Source: Streptomyces sp. SID13726 (GTDB lineage: Bacteria > Actinomycetota > Actinomycetes > Streptomycetales > Streptomycetaceae). From it: a stretch of DNA of 64,000 nt. Shown here in pieces: positions 51,006 through 60,131 of the stretch. The stretch lies in contig NZ_JAAGLY010000008.1 in assembly GCF_010548375.1 (NCBI RefSeq), positions 186,001 to 250,000 on the forward strand, in the 5' to 3' direction. Under the pieces are notes generated by a model. It was not told where the DNA came from and ran no database searches. It was given only the letters and a program-made list of their open reading frames with translations. A program made the position numbers and the translations under genes. Positions within the stretch are counted from its first letter, which is position 1. The number at the start of each line of letters is the position of its first letter.

Positions 51006-51118
51006 CCAAAACTGTAGGGCACGATCCCCGGTTGAGCGCCATCGCCGCCAAGAACCCCGAAACCAAGCCTTGATCACCAACGATTTCGGCAACCGGGGAT
51101 CCGCCCTTACTGTTTTGG
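51006..51118. promoter_or_regulatory. Divergent promoter region with a 29-nt inverted repeat
   Basis: Arms at 51006-51034 and 51090-51118 are near-perfect inverse complements; the inner 12 bases (GATCCCCGGTTG / CAACCGGGGATC) match exactly and match the copy 1 core. Each arm ends in a -10-like TACAGT or TACTGT directed outwards, towards the methylase on one side and the transfer genes on the other. Confidence 0.65.
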
Positions 51119-51403
51119 AACTGCCCGGCCTATCCAGCCGATGGCACATCGCCACCCCTGCCCGCGTGGAGGTATCCCCTCTGTCCCGCCACACCTGACC
51201 CGACGCCCCCGAACGGGTGCGAGCGGCAACTCGCACCTGCCCCCGGGTCCCGATTCACCCACCACCCGGCCGTCGCGCCCTTTCCTCAACGCCGCACGCG
51301 CCGCCGGGACTTCACCCAAGGACCTCGCCATGACACCGCTCTGCCCACACCTGCCCGCACACCGGTCCTCGGCCCGCAACCGCCAGCCGGGAGGCATCCC
51401 CGC
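51119..51403. other. Leader before the transfer operon
   Basis: About 285 bases between the outward -10 box and the start of the cell-wall hydrolase gene. No frame of note was found. It could be a long 5' untranslated region. GGGAGG at its end is the ribosome binding site of the next gene. Confidence 0.4.
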
Positions 51404-52519
51404 TTGAAGGGCGTGGCCGCCGGCATCGGCGTCTTCGTCCTCTCCCCGCTTCTCCTCGCCGGGACGGCCATGGTGATGGCCACCAGCAGCGAGGCCGCCC
51501 AGAGCACCTACTCCTCTTTCGCCTGCGTGGGCGACGTCGACACCGGCACGGCCGTCGAGCAGGTCACCAAGATCCTCAACGGCGCCTCCGCCAAAGGCAT
51601 GCAGGTCGAGGGCCTGTCCCTGCCTGAGGAGCAGATCCCCAACGCCCGTACGATCGTGGCCACCGGGATCAGCCTGCGCGTGCCGGCGAAGGGTCAGATC
51701 ATTGCGCTCGCCACCGCGATGCAGGAGTCACGGCTGCAGAACCTCGGCTACGGCGACCGCGACTCGCTGGGTCTGTTCCAGCAGCGGCCGAGTCAGGGCT
51801 GGGGCACCGCCGCCCAGATCCGCGACCCCGTCTACGCGAGCGGCCGGTTCTACCGGGCGCTGCTGGAGGTGGGTGGCTGGCAGCAGCTGACCGTCACCCA
51901 GGCCGCACAGGCGGTCCAGCGCTCGGCCTACCCTGACGCCTATGCGCAGTGGGAGGAGCTGGCGACCGTCCTGCAGACGGCGATCGCCGCAACGTTCCCC
52001 AGCTCCGGCCAGGACACCAGCGAGACGGACACCGCCTCCAGCACCACGTCCTGCGCGGCCACCGGGGACGGCTCCGGGTACGGAACCATCCCGGAGGGGT
52101 CGGTGCCCAAGGGCTACTCGATTCCGAAGGCCGCCGATCCGACGGCGCGCAAGGCGATCGCCTGGGCGATGGCGCAGCTCGGCACGATGTACCAGTGGGG
52201 CGGCACCTGCACCGCGCCGCACGGCCCCGACCCGATGGGCCGCTGCGACTGCTCCTCGCTGACCCAACAGGCATACGCGCACGCCGGGATCACGCTGACC
52301 CGTACCACGTACACGCAGATCAACGAGGGCAAGTCCGTTTCCCCCAGGGCACTTGAGCCCGGGGACCTGATCTTCTCCCGCGGCAGTGCCACCCGCCCTG
52401 AACACGTCGGCATGTACATCGGCTCGGGACTCGCGATCGAGGCACCAAGGACCGGAAAGCCCGTTCGGATTACGCCTCTTGCGGACTGGGACATCCTCGC
52501 CGCCCGCCGGGTCATCTGA
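51404..52519 (+). CDS. Two-domain cell-wall hydrolase (lytic transglycosylase-like plus NlpC/P60)
   Basis: 371 residues from TTG 51404, nine bases after GGGAGG. The N-terminus is a membrane anchor (GVFVLSPLLLAGTAMVM). Residues about 80-200 are lysozyme-like, with glutamate in ATAMQESRLQNLGYG and SLGLFQQRPSQGWG. The C-terminal NlpC/P60 domain has the catalytic Cys in GRCDCSSLTQQAY and His in ATRPEHVGMYIGSG. Such enzymes (VirB1 and Orf14-like) open peptidoglycan for the conjugation channel. It is first in the transfer operon. Confidence 0.88.
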   Translation: MKGVAAGIGVFVLSPLLLAGTAMVMATSSEAAQSTYSSFACVGDVDTGTAVEQVTKILNGASAKGMQVEGLSLPEEQIPNARTIVATGISLRVPAKGQIIALATAMQESRLQNLGYGDRDSLGLFQQRPSQGWGTAAQIRDPVYASGRFYRALLEVGGWQQLTVTQAAQAVQRSAYPDAYAQWEELATVLQTAIAATFPSSGQDTSETDTASSTTSCAATGDGSGYGTIPEGSVPKGYSIPKAADPTARKAIAWAMAQLGTMYQWGGTCTAPHGPDPMGRCDCSSLTQQAYAHAGITLTRTTYTQINEGKSVSPRALEPGDLIFSRGSATRPEHVGMYIGSGLAIEAPRTGKPVRITPLADWDILAARRVI

Positions 52520-52787
52520 CCCCGGCCGGGCGCGGCATCCCCGCGCACCGCCCCAGACCGGAACACCCCCTGGACCGCTTCCGCACTCTTCACGGACAGG
52601 CCCAGCAGGGCGGGCGTCCTGCCCAACACCCTCCCCGACACCACGGAGCACCTACCCGCCATCGCACACAGCGTGCTATCGCGGCAGCTTCTCCGGGCCT
52701 GGCCGTCGCCGCCGGTGGCCAGGCCAAGCGCCACCCGATCTCTGTGATTCCCGCGCGCCGGGCTTCGGTGCGCCCAAGGAGCTTCAT

Positions 52788-53096
52788 TTGCACCTGCTCG
52801 ACACCTGGCAGTACCTGGCCTACGACCCCGGTATCACGCCCTCCGGCGGCGGCCTGCCTGGCCTCGCCGTACTCAAGACCGTGGTCAACTCGATCAACCT
52901 GTTCGCGATCATCGCCGTGGTCGGCGCGCTCGCCGTCTCACTCGGGGTGTGGGCCTGGGGCCATCACTCCGGCGGGCACCAGGCCGAGGCCAACGGCAAG
53001 AAGGGCGCGGTCGTCTCGGCCGGCGCCGCCCTCGGTCTCGGGGCCGCCAACGGCATCATCGCCTTCTTCTCCGCCCTGGGCTCGCAGGTCCGCTGA
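52788..53096 (+). CDS. DUF6112-family membrane protein of the transfer operon
   Basis: 102 residues from TTG 52788, six bases after AAGGAG. Two hydrophobic helices (LFAIIAVVGALAVSLGVWAW, GAALGLGAANGIIAFFSAL) flank a short basic loop, the layout of DUF6112, found in actinobacterial T4SS loci, possibly a VirB2/VirB3-like component. Its TGA overlaps the following ATG (TGATG), so the two are coupled. Confidence 0.75.
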   Translation: MHLLDTWQYLAYDPGITPSGGGLPGLAVLKTVVNSINLFAIIAVVGALAVSLGVWAWGHHSGGHQAEANGKKGAVVSAGAALGLGAANGIIAFFSALGSQVR

Positions 53097-53779
53097 TGAC
53101 CAGACACTTCCCCCGCCCGTCCGGCTTCGGCAGCACCTGGCCGTCCCGGCGGCGCATCACGGTCCTCGCGGCCGGCCTCGCCGTCCTGCTGGCCCTCACC
53201 ACCGTCGTCGCCCTGCTCACCGGCCGCACCCCAGTCGGCGACAACCAGCCCGCCGAACCGGCCGCAGGATCAAGCAGCACCACCTCATCCACCGGACCGT
53301 CGGCGTCGGCCGGGACCGGTTCAGTCACGAGCCCCCCGCAGCTGGCAGACCCGGTCGCGTTCGCCAAGGCCGCCGCCACGATGCTGTGGTCGTACGACAC
53401 CCGCACCACCAGCCGCGATCAGCAACTCGCCGGAATGCAGGCATGGTTGACGCCGGAGACCCGGTACGCCGACTGGGCATCGATCGCCGCGCAGGTACCG
53501 GATCCGGTGCTGTGGTCTCGGATGGCCGACCAGAACCAGTACGCCGCGACCACTGTCACAGAGGCCCACTACCCCTCGGCGTTCAAGGAAGCCCTGGCGG
53601 ACGATCCCTCCGCGATCACGGAGGCGTACATCTACGCCGTGACCGTCACCGGCACCCAGCAGATCGCGTGGAAGCAGGGCGGCGCCGGCGCCGAGGACCG
53701 CTCACTGACCCTCGCCGTGCAGTGCCGCCCAAGCGCGGACTGCTCCCTGGTGTCCATCGCCCCGCGCGTCGTGCCCTGA
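53096..53779 (+). CDS. Membrane-anchored conjugal transfer protein
   Basis: 227 residues: a single helix near residues 20-40 (ITVLAAGLAVLLALTTVVAL), a serine/threonine-rich linker, then a soluble domain (TMLWSYDTRTTSRDQQLAG, AITEAYIYAVTVTGTQQI) that could be extracytoplasmic, with two cysteines (QCRPSADCS). The topology resembles VirB8/TcpC-like scaffold proteins. It overlaps the DUF6112 gene by TGATG. Confidence 0.65.
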   Translation: MTRHFPRPSGFGSTWPSRRRITVLAAGLAVLLALTTVVALLTGRTPVGDNQPAEPAAGSSSTTSSTGPSASAGTGSVTSPPQLADPVAFAKAAATMLWSYDTRTTSRDQQLAGMQAWLTPETRYADWASIAAQVPDPVLWSRMADQNQYAATTVTEAHYPSAFKEALADDPSAITEAYIYAVTVTGTQQIAWKQGGAGAEDRSLTLAVQCRPSADCSLVSIAPRVVP

Positions 53780-53816
53780 CACCTCAAGCCCACCTGAGAA
53801 AAGAGGATGACTCCCC

Positions 53817-55169
53817 TTGGGCTTCTGCGACCTCCCTCTCGCGGACAAACTCTGCGCCGTCGGCGACGCCGTGGACTTCGCCTCCGATCCCGGCACGGCC
53901 ATCGGCAACTGGATGGCCAAGAGTTCCGGTGAACTCGCCGCCGCTGCCGTCGACTTGGCGGCCGAGGCGGTCGACACCACCACCAGCGTCGACCTGAACG
54001 CGGGCTGGTTCCGCGACAACTACGAGCTGATCCTGCCCATCGGCCTGGTCGTCCTGGTCGCCACCTTCTCCGCGCAGCTGGTGCGCGCCGCGATCCGCCG
54101 CGACGGCCAGGCCCTGACCCAGGCGTTCACCGGCACCGCCGTCGGAGTGCTGTTCGCGTTCACGGCGATCGCGTTCACCACCGTGGCCGTCGAAGTGGTC
54201 GACGCTCTCTCGGCCGGGCTGCTCAAGGCCGCCCACGTGGACATCGCCACCGCGGTGCGGCGTCTGGTCAAGGTCGGCCAACTCGCCTCCCTGTCCGGCC
54301 TGGGCTGGCTGGTCACCGTGGTCGCCGGGTTCGGCACCGCGCTCGCCGCGTTCCTGTACTGGGGCGTCATGATGCTGCGCAAGGTCGGCATCCTCATCAT
54401 GGTCACCCTCGCGGTCTTCGCCGGAGCGGGTGGCGGCTGGGAGGTCGCCCGCCGGTGGCGTCAGGGCTGGATCGAGGGCACCGCCGCCCTCGTCGCCTCC
54501 AAGTTGCTGATGACCGTCATCTTCGTGCTCGGCCTCGCGGCTCAGGGCAAGACCGACGCCACGGGCGGCATCGCCGCGCTCGCCGACGTGCTGGCCGGCC
54601 TGGTCATCCTCGCTCTGGTGTTGTTGTGCCCGTACGCGACGTTCAAGTTCGTGCACTGGGCCGCCGCGCAGACCGATGCCGAGGCCCTGCACCGCTCCGC
54701 CGGAGCCGGTGCCCAGGTAGCCCGCCAGCACGCCGAGCGCGTCGGCCGCAAGGCCGCCGCCACCGCGGCCGGGGCCGGGGCCGGAAGTGCGGTGGGATCG
54801 GGCGGCGCCCCGCAGGGCCCGGAGACGGTCCCGGGCGCATTTCCCGGCGACATCGCCGCCCACCCCACGCCGGGCACCGGCCGCTCCATCACCCCGACCG
54901 CCGCGGTCGGCAGCGGCGCGGGAATCAAGAAGACGTTGGACAAGGCCGTCCGACCCCCGCCGACCAGTCCCCGGGACGACACCAGCGGTCAGATCGGCGG
55001 CGCCTCCGGACAGGGCAGCGGTCCCGGATCTCCGTCCAGCGGGAGCGGCTTCATGTCGCAGCCCGGCACCGGGACGTCGGCACCGCCGCCGCAGGGTGAC
55101 CCGCCCGCTTCCGGCCCGGCCACCGCCGCCGAACCCGGAACGCCACCGCCACCGCCCACCGGTCCGTGA
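53817..55169 (+). CDS. TrbL/VirB6-like polytopic transfer protein
   Basis: 450 residues from TTG 53817, behind AAGAGGA. About seven hydrophobic helices lie between residues 70 and 290 (LILPIGLVVLVATFSAQLV, GVLFAFTAIAFTTVAVEVV, MMLRKVGILIMVTLAVFAG). The C-terminal 150 residues are a proline/glycine-rich cytosolic tail. This is the layout of TrbL/VirB6 proteins that form the inner-membrane channel. The glycine/proline tail is longer than in the usual family member. Confidence 0.78.
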   Translation: MGFCDLPLADKLCAVGDAVDFASDPGTAIGNWMAKSSGELAAAAVDLAAEAVDTTTSVDLNAGWFRDNYELILPIGLVVLVATFSAQLVRAAIRRDGQALTQAFTGTAVGVLFAFTAIAFTTVAVEVVDALSAGLLKAAHVDIATAVRRLVKVGQLASLSGLGWLVTVVAGFGTALAAFLYWGVMMLRKVGILIMVTLAVFAGAGGGWEVARRWRQGWIEGTAALVASKLLMTVIFVLGLAAQGKTDATGGIAALADVLAGLVILALVLLCPYATFKFVHWAAAQTDAEALHRSAGAGAQVARQHAERVGRKAAATAAGAGAGSAVGSGGAPQGPETVPGAFPGDIAAHPTPGTGRSITPTAAVGSGAGIKKTLDKAVRPPPTSPRDDTSGQIGGASGQGSGPGSPSSGSGFMSQPGTGTSAPPPQGDPPASGPATAAEPGTPPPPPTGP

Positions 55170-55257
55170 CCTCCCCCGACTCCGGGGCGGCAGGCGCTGG
55201 GCACGTCGCCGCCGCGTGCCGCCCCGGCCACCACACCGCGCACCACCGGAACGGCCC

Positions 55258-56730
55258 TTGTCTGATCTCACCGTCGCACCGCTCACCGTCAAATTCCCGC
55301 ACCGCTCCCGGCGCGGCATCCTGCTCGGCCTCTCCCTGCCCCAACTCGTCGCCGTTTCCAGCGCGATGGCACTGCTGCTGGTCGTGGTGATGTCCACCGG
55401 GCTGCTCGGCGCGATCGCCCTGACACCCCTGTGGGGCGCGGTCGCCGCGCTGGTCACGATCCGCCGGCACGGCCGCCCGCTGACCGACTGGGCGCCGATC
55501 GCCACCCGCTACCTCTGGCGACGGCGCAGCGGACAGATGCGGTGGCTGGCCCGGCCCGCCTCCCGGCCCCGCCAGGACGGCCTCCTGCACCTGCCCGGCA
55601 CCGCCGCCTCATTGAAGGTGGTCACCCCGGGCGACTCCGCCAACGGCGCTGCCGCCGTGCACGACCCTCACCACCAGACCCTGACCGCCGTCGCCCGCAT
55701 CTCCAGCCGCGCTTTCGCACTCCTCGACCCGGCGACGCAGAACCACCACGTCACCGGCTGGGGACGGGCCCTGGCCGGGATCGCCCGCCCCGGCCATGTC
55801 GCCACCGTGCAGGTCCTGGAGCGCACCGTCCCCGACAGCGGCGACACCCTCACCCGCCACTGGCACCGCCACGGCCATCCCGACGCCCAGCTCGCGGGGC
55901 AGGTCTACTCGGATCTGGTCGCCTCCGCCGGACCGGCCGCCGCCCCGCACGAGACATACCTCGCCATCAGCCTCGACCTCAAGGCCGCCAAGCGCCTGAT
56001 CTCCCAGGCCGGCGGCGGCCTGCCCGGCGCGTTCACCGTCCTGCAGCAGACCACCGCCTCCATCGCGCAGGCCGCGCGCAGCGCCGGGCTGACGGTCACG
56101 GGCTGGCTCACCGCCCGCGAGATCGCCGCCGTCATCCGCACCGCCTACGATCCCGCCGCGCTCGGCCTGCTGCAGCAGTGGTCGCCGAACGGGCGGGCCG
56201 AGGCCGACCCGGCCGCCGCCGGCCCGGTGGTCCAGGTCGAGGAGTACGACCGGCTCGCCACCGACTCCGCCCGGCACGCCACCTACTGGGTCGAGGACTG
56301 GCCCCGCACCGAGACCTCGGCCGGTTTCCTGCACGGCCTGATGTTCACCGCCGGAGTCCGGCGCAGCCTCTCCCTGATCTACGTGCCGCGGGGGCTCGAG
56401 TCCGCGCTGCGCGACGTCCGGCGCGCGAAGGCGGCGATCATCGCGGACGCCAACGAACGGGCCCGGCGCGGGCAGGTCGACGCTGAGTCCGACTCCGTGG
56501 AGTACGCGGACGTCAAGACACGGGAGCTGCAGCTGATCGCGGGGCACGCCGATGTCGCGCTGACCGGGCTGCTCACCGTGTCCGCCGCGACCGACGCGGC
56601 GCTCGACGCCGCGTGCGCACAGATCGAGACCGCCGCCGCCGGCGCCCAGGTCGACCTGCGGCGCCTGTTCTTCCAGCAGCCCGAAGCCTTCGCCCTCGGC
56701 GCCCTCCCCCTCGCCCGCACCGCCCTGTGA
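55258..56730 (+). CDS. SCO6880-family type IV secretion-associated protein
   Basis: 490 residues from TTG 55258. Two membrane helices near the N-terminus (LVAVSSAMALLLVVVMSTGLL, ALTPLWGAVAALVTIRRHG) are followed by a soluble part with DWAPIATRYLWRRRSGQM and a C-terminal region (RGLESALRDVRRAKAAI, SDSVEYADVKTREL). This is the SCO6880 family, seen next to VirB4-like ATPases in Streptomyces, with a PrgI-like membrane part. It probably links the membrane channel to the ATPase. The coding frame is open back to 54787 but that overlaps the TrbL-like gene. Confidence 0.78.
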   Translation: MSDLTVAPLTVKFPHRSRRGILLGLSLPQLVAVSSAMALLLVVVMSTGLLGAIALTPLWGAVAALVTIRRHGRPLTDWAPIATRYLWRRRSGQMRWLARPASRPRQDGLLHLPGTAASLKVVTPGDSANGAAAVHDPHHQTLTAVARISSRAFALLDPATQNHHVTGWGRALAGIARPGHVATVQVLERTVPDSGDTLTRHWHRHGHPDAQLAGQVYSDLVASAGPAAAPHETYLAISLDLKAAKRLISQAGGGLPGAFTVLQQTTASIAQAARSAGLTVTGWLTAREIAAVIRTAYDPAALGLLQQWSPNGRAEADPAAAGPVVQVEEYDRLATDSARHATYWVEDWPRTETSAGFLHGLMFTAGVRRSLSLIYVPRGLESALRDVRRAKAAIIADANERARRGQVDAESDSVEYADVKTRELQLIAGHADVALTGLLTVSAATDAALDAACAQIETAAAGAQVDLRRLFFQQPEAFALGALPLARTAL

Positions 56731-56788
56731 CCCCCACCCCGGCACCGCCGGAATCCTGCCGATCCGGCAGGAAGGACCTCTGCCCTCT

Positions 56789-57259
56789 GTGACCTCTGCT
56801 CTTCCCGCCGGTGACGCGTACCCGTACCTGCGGGCCGCCAGCGCCGGTATCCGCCACCACACCCGCGCCCTCGCCCCACGCACCCAGCACAGCGCTTCGC
56901 CTGCGGACCGCGTGCACCTCGACGTGCTCCACACGCACCTGACCGCGCTGCACCAGCTGCTCGACCGGCTCGCCGCGACCACCCGGCCCCCGCACCCCGC
57001 CGCCGGACGGCACCTCGCCACCGCGCACGCCCGGCTGTTCCAGACCGCCACCGCGGTGCACGACGCCTTCCACCTCCTGCCCGTCGCAGACGGACCCCCC
57101 ACCGACACGGACTGCCACCCCGAACGGCTGCCCGAGGGACCTCCCGTCCTGACCATCTGCCAACGCCACCTCACCGCCGGCCACGCCGTGCGCCGTACGA
57201 CCACCCCACGCGACCTGAACACCCCGCCGCCCGGCCACACCACCACCTGCGCCCAGTAA
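56789..57259 (+). CDS. DUF6238-like protein of the transfer region
   Basis: 156 residues from GTG 56789. A histidine-rich helical protein (IRHHTRALAPRTQHSASPAD, RVHLDVLHTHLTALHQLLDR) with a proline-rich tail ending in cysteine residues (TCAQ). It fits the DUF6238 group of small proteins in Streptomyces T4SS regions. The position between the SCO6880 gene and a secreted protein is typical. Function unknown; it may be an accessory of the coupling ATPase. Confidence 0.6.
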   Translation: MTSALPAGDAYPYLRAASAGIRHHTRALAPRTQHSASPADRVHLDVLHTHLTALHQLLDRLAATTRPPHPAAGRHLATAHARLFQTATAVHDAFHLLPVADGPPTDTDCHPERLPEGPPVLTICQRHLTAGHAVRRTTTPRDLNTPPPGHTTTCAQ

Positions 57260-57284
57260 CTCCCGCATCCCCGAAGGCCCTTAC

Positions 57285-57830
57285 GTGCACCTCCCCAAGC
57301 GCACCACCTCCACCGCCGTCGTCCTCGCCACGCTCGCCACCGGCGCCGCCGCGCTCGCGGGCGCCTCCCCCGCCGCCGCGGCCGACTACCGGTGCAGCAC
57401 CAGCAAGAAGAGCATCGACGACCCCTCCTACAACGGCCCGTGGGCCGACAACTGGAACGTCACGGTCCGCCAGTGCGCCCGGCGCTCCGGCTCCACCGTC
57501 TCCGCCTACGCCAAGATCAGCTGGGACGGGCCGGTCTACAGCCGTGCCGACGACCGCTCCCTCTTCGACGGCGCCTACTTCACCCTCCAGATCAAGAGGT
57601 CCGTCGCGGGCACCGACCCGGTCAAGAAGTCGGCGAAGTACCGCGGCATCGAGTCCCGTCTGGAGAACAGCACCTCCAGCGCCAACTACAACAACACCTA
57701 CTCCACGCCCGTCCTCAGCTACAAGGCCGGCTCCGGCAAGCACCTCGCCGACGGCGAGCTGCACCTGGACTGGAACAACGACGGCCGTTCCTACCGGACG
57801 CACCTGTTCAGCGCCTCGCCCGCCGTCTGA
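57285..57830 (+). CDS. Secreted protein of the transfer operon
   Basis: 181 residues from GTG 57285 with a signal peptide (TTSTAVVLATLATGAAALAG, cleaved after ASPAAAA) and a mature domain with two cysteines (YRCSTSKKS, VRQCARRSG), rich in aromatic and basic residues (NWNVTVRQ, YTLHLDWNNDG-like end). It looks like a small beta-rich extracellular protein. It may act on the outer face during mating; no family is assigned. Confidence 0.68.
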   Translation: MHLPKRTTSTAVVLATLATGAAALAGASPAAAADYRCSTSKKSIDDPSYNGPWADNWNVTVRQCARRSGSTVSAYAKISWDGPVYSRADDRSLFDGAYFTLQIKRSVAGTDPVKKSAKYRGIESRLENSTSSANYNNTYSTPVLSYKAGSGKHLADGELHLDWNNDGRSYRTHLFSASPAV

Positions 57831-57877
57831 CCCCTGCGCTGCGTCCCACGCCGCCGTCCCGTGAAAGCCGCCCCGTC

Positions 57878-59383
57878 ATGAGTCACCGGCCCGCGCGCCG
57901 CGCCAGCGCCAGCCCCTTGTTCACCCCGCACGACACCGATCGCGCCTCCCGCAAGGCCGCCCGCCGACAGCTCGCCGAGGCCACAGCCAAGGCCCGCGCC
58001 GAAGCAACCATCGATCGCGACGGCGCCGGCGCAGGGGAGCCGGGGATGCCGCTGCCGCTGTACACGCCCGCCGGGCGGCCCGGCCCGGCATCGGCCCGAG
58101 GCAACCGGCTCCGTCTGCCCGCCCACCGCATGACCACCGCCACCGCGAGCGGCGCGTACCCGTTCCTCGCCGAAGGCGGCCTCGGCGCCGAGGGCATCTA
58201 CATCGGCAGCGACGTCCACGCCGAAGCCAGCTTCTGCTTCGACCCCTTCGCGCTGTACGGGAAGATCGAGGGGTTCACCAACCCCAACGTGCTGCTGGCC
58301 GGGGTGATCGGACAGGGCAAGTCGGCGCTCGCCAAGTCCTTCGCACTGCGCTCGATCGCCTTCGGATACCGGATCTACGTCCCCTGCGACCCGAAGGGCG
58401 AATGGACCCCGGTGGCCCGCGCGCTGGGCGGCACCTCCATCACGCTCGGGCCGGGCCTGCCGGGAAAGCTCAACCCGCTGGACGCCGCGCCGAGGCCCGC
58501 CAGCGTTCCGGAAGCGGACTGGGCGGGCGAGGTCCGCAAACGCCGTCTGCTGCTGCTCGGCTCACTGGCACGCACCGTCCTCGGCCGGGATCTGCAGCCC
58601 ATGGAGCACACGGGCCTCGACGTCGCCCTGGACACCGTCGTCACCCGCGCCGCCGCCACCGGTCGCACCCCGCTGCTCGGAGACATCGCCGCCACCCTCA
58701 ACAACCCCCATCAACTCGACGAGGCCGGCGGCCTCATGTCCGGCCGCCTCGGCGACGCCTCCTGCTACCTCGCCCACGCCATGCGCCGCCTCGTCCACGG
58801 CGACCTCGCCGGCATGTTCGACGCGCCCTCCACGGTCGCCTTCGACCCCACCTCGCCGATGCTGACGATCGACCTGTCCCAACTGGGCGGATCCGGCGAC
58901 GACACCGCCCTCGTCCTCGCCATGACCTGCGCCTCCGCCTGGATGGAATCCGCACTGTCCGACCCGGACGGCGGCCGTCGCTGGATCGTCTACGACGAAG
59001 CCTGGCGCCTGATGCGCCACCCCGGCCTCCTGCGGCGCATGCAGTCCCAGTGGAAACTCAGCCGCGGCCTGGGCATCGCCAACCTCATGGTCATCCACCG
59101 GCTCTCCGACCTGCTCACCGCCGGCGACGCCGGATCCGCCGGCCGAGCCCTCGCCGAAGGTCTCCTCGCCGACTGCTCCACCCGCATCATCTACCGCCAG
59201 GAAACCGACCAACTCCAGGCCGCAGCAGCCCTGCTGGGCCTGACCACCGTGGAACGCGAAGCCATCGCCCACCTCAACCGCGGACGCGGCCTGTGGCGAG
59301 TCGCCGGACGGTCCTTCATCGTCCAGCACCACCTCCACCCCCACGAACTCAGCCTCTTCGACACCGACACCCGCATGCACTGA
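57878..59383 (+). CDS. VirB4-like conjugation ATPase
   Basis: 501 residues from ATG 57878. Walker A is LLAGVIGQGKSALAKS near residue 145; Walker B is RRWIVYDEAWRLM near residue 370; motif RGLGIANLMVIHRLSD fits the VirB4/TraC family. The N-terminal 80 residues are basic and disordered. It would supply energy to pilus or channel assembly. It is the last transfer gene on the plus strand in this block and is followed by convergent small genes. Longer upstream frames overlap the secreted protein and are rejected. Confidence 0.88.
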   Translation: MSHRPARRASASPLFTPHDTDRASRKAARRQLAEATAKARAEATIDRDGAGAGEPGMPLPLYTPAGRPGPASARGNRLRLPAHRMTTATASGAYPFLAEGGLGAEGIYIGSDVHAEASFCFDPFALYGKIEGFTNPNVLLAGVIGQGKSALAKSFALRSIAFGYRIYVPCDPKGEWTPVARALGGTSITLGPGLPGKLNPLDAAPRPASVPEADWAGEVRKRRLLLLGSLARTVLGRDLQPMEHTGLDVALDTVVTRAAATGRTPLLGDIAATLNNPHQLDEAGGLMSGRLGDASCYLAHAMRRLVHGDLAGMFDAPSTVAFDPTSPMLTIDLSQLGGSGDDTALVLAMTCASAWMESALSDPDGGRRWIVYDEAWRLMRHPGLLRRMQSQWKLSRGLGIANLMVIHRLSDLLTAGDAGSAGRALAEGLLADCSTRIIYRQETDQLQAAAALLGLTTVEREAIAHLNRGRGLWRVAGRSFIVQHHLHPHELSLFDTDTRMH

Positions 59384-59426
59384 GAAATGGGACCGGTTCG
59401 CCGCGGGAAGGCCAAGGGCCCCGCCA

Positions 59427-59873
59427 TCAGTCGAGACCGCCTGTCACCTCGACGTGTTCGACGAAGGCGGCCACGATTCGCGGCCGAGGAGCGTCGGGAA
59501 CAGACACCGGAGGCATACCGGCCTCCAGACCCCACTCGGTGTTGACCATTACCCCCGTGCCGCTCGGCACCACGTTGTCCCGAAGCCATCGAACGAACGT
59601 GGCCGCCAAGTGGGCGTTGCTGTCCAGCACGGACACGCCCTCGGGTGACAGCAGAGCCATGCCCTCCAGCTGCTCGTCGTCGAGGGTAATGCCGAAATGC
59701 ATCGACGATCCTTCGACCGACCCGTCGGTCCCGTCCCCGATACCGATGAACTCGTCGGAGTTACGCTCACGCAGCTTCGTCTCCAGGCCCTCGTACGTCA
59801 GCCCCCAGCTCTGCCCCTTCGGCGAGGTGAAGACGTACATCGTGCGCAGTTCTGCGATCTCTTCCGGTTCCAT
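59427..59873 (-). CDS. Hypothetical protein, possibly an immunity-type protein (148 aa)
   Basis: An acidic soluble protein (IAELRTMYVFTSPKGQSWGL, MHFGITLDDEQLEGMALLS, FVRWLRDNVVPSGTG). It shares strand with the short gene at 59913-60131, separated by 40 bases. The pair looks like the end of a polymorphic toxin followed by its immunity gene, but this is a guess from layout and acidity only; no family is recognised. Confidence 0.5.
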   Translation of the reverse strand: MEPEEIAELRTMYVFTSPKGQSWGLTYEGLETKLRERNSDEFIGIGDGTDGSVEGSSMHFGITLDDEQLEGMALLSPEGVSVLDSNAHLAATFVRWLRDNVVPSGTGVMVNTEWGLEAGMPPVSVPDAPRPRIVAAFVEHVEVTGGLD

Positions 59874-59912
59874 CGTGGCGGGGCGCTTCCTGTGCGGGGG
59901 GGTACTGGCGGG

Positions 59913-60131
59913 TCAGGGAACGTAGCGAGCGTGGCCTTGGACGCCATAAGCGGCCATCATGATGCGCCAGTACTGGACCGCCTCCTCGTTGTTGGTGACG
60001 GCTTCGACGCCGCGCATCTCCGTGTTCCGCAGATCCTGGAGCGCAGCCGCGTACTTGCGGAGCTCCCGTCGGTCCTTGTCGTAGAGGAAAGCAGTGCCAG
60101 CCGTGCCGAGCGGCCGGGAAACCTTGCACAT
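59913..60131 (-). CDS. Short hypothetical protein, possible toxin C-terminus remnant (72 aa)
   Basis: The helical sequence KDRRELRKYAAALQDLRNTE, followed by NNEEAVQYWRIMMAAYG and ending in YVP, resembles the C-terminal tip of a secreted toxin. The upstream part is missing, as the region is taken by the divergent gene starting near 60124. ATG 60131 was chosen; frames further upstream are low-complexity. It may be an intact small gene instead. Confidence 0.4.
   Translation of the reverse strand: MCKVSRPLGTAGTAFLYDKDRRELRKYAAALQDLRNTEMRGVEAVTNNEEAVQYWRIMMAAYGVQGHARYVP

Noticed and set aside
53784..55505. Large minus-strand frame opposite the transfer genes
   Set aside because: Glycine/arginine-rich translation typical of the antisense frame of GC-rich membrane-protein genes; the plus strand has clear TrbL-like helices.
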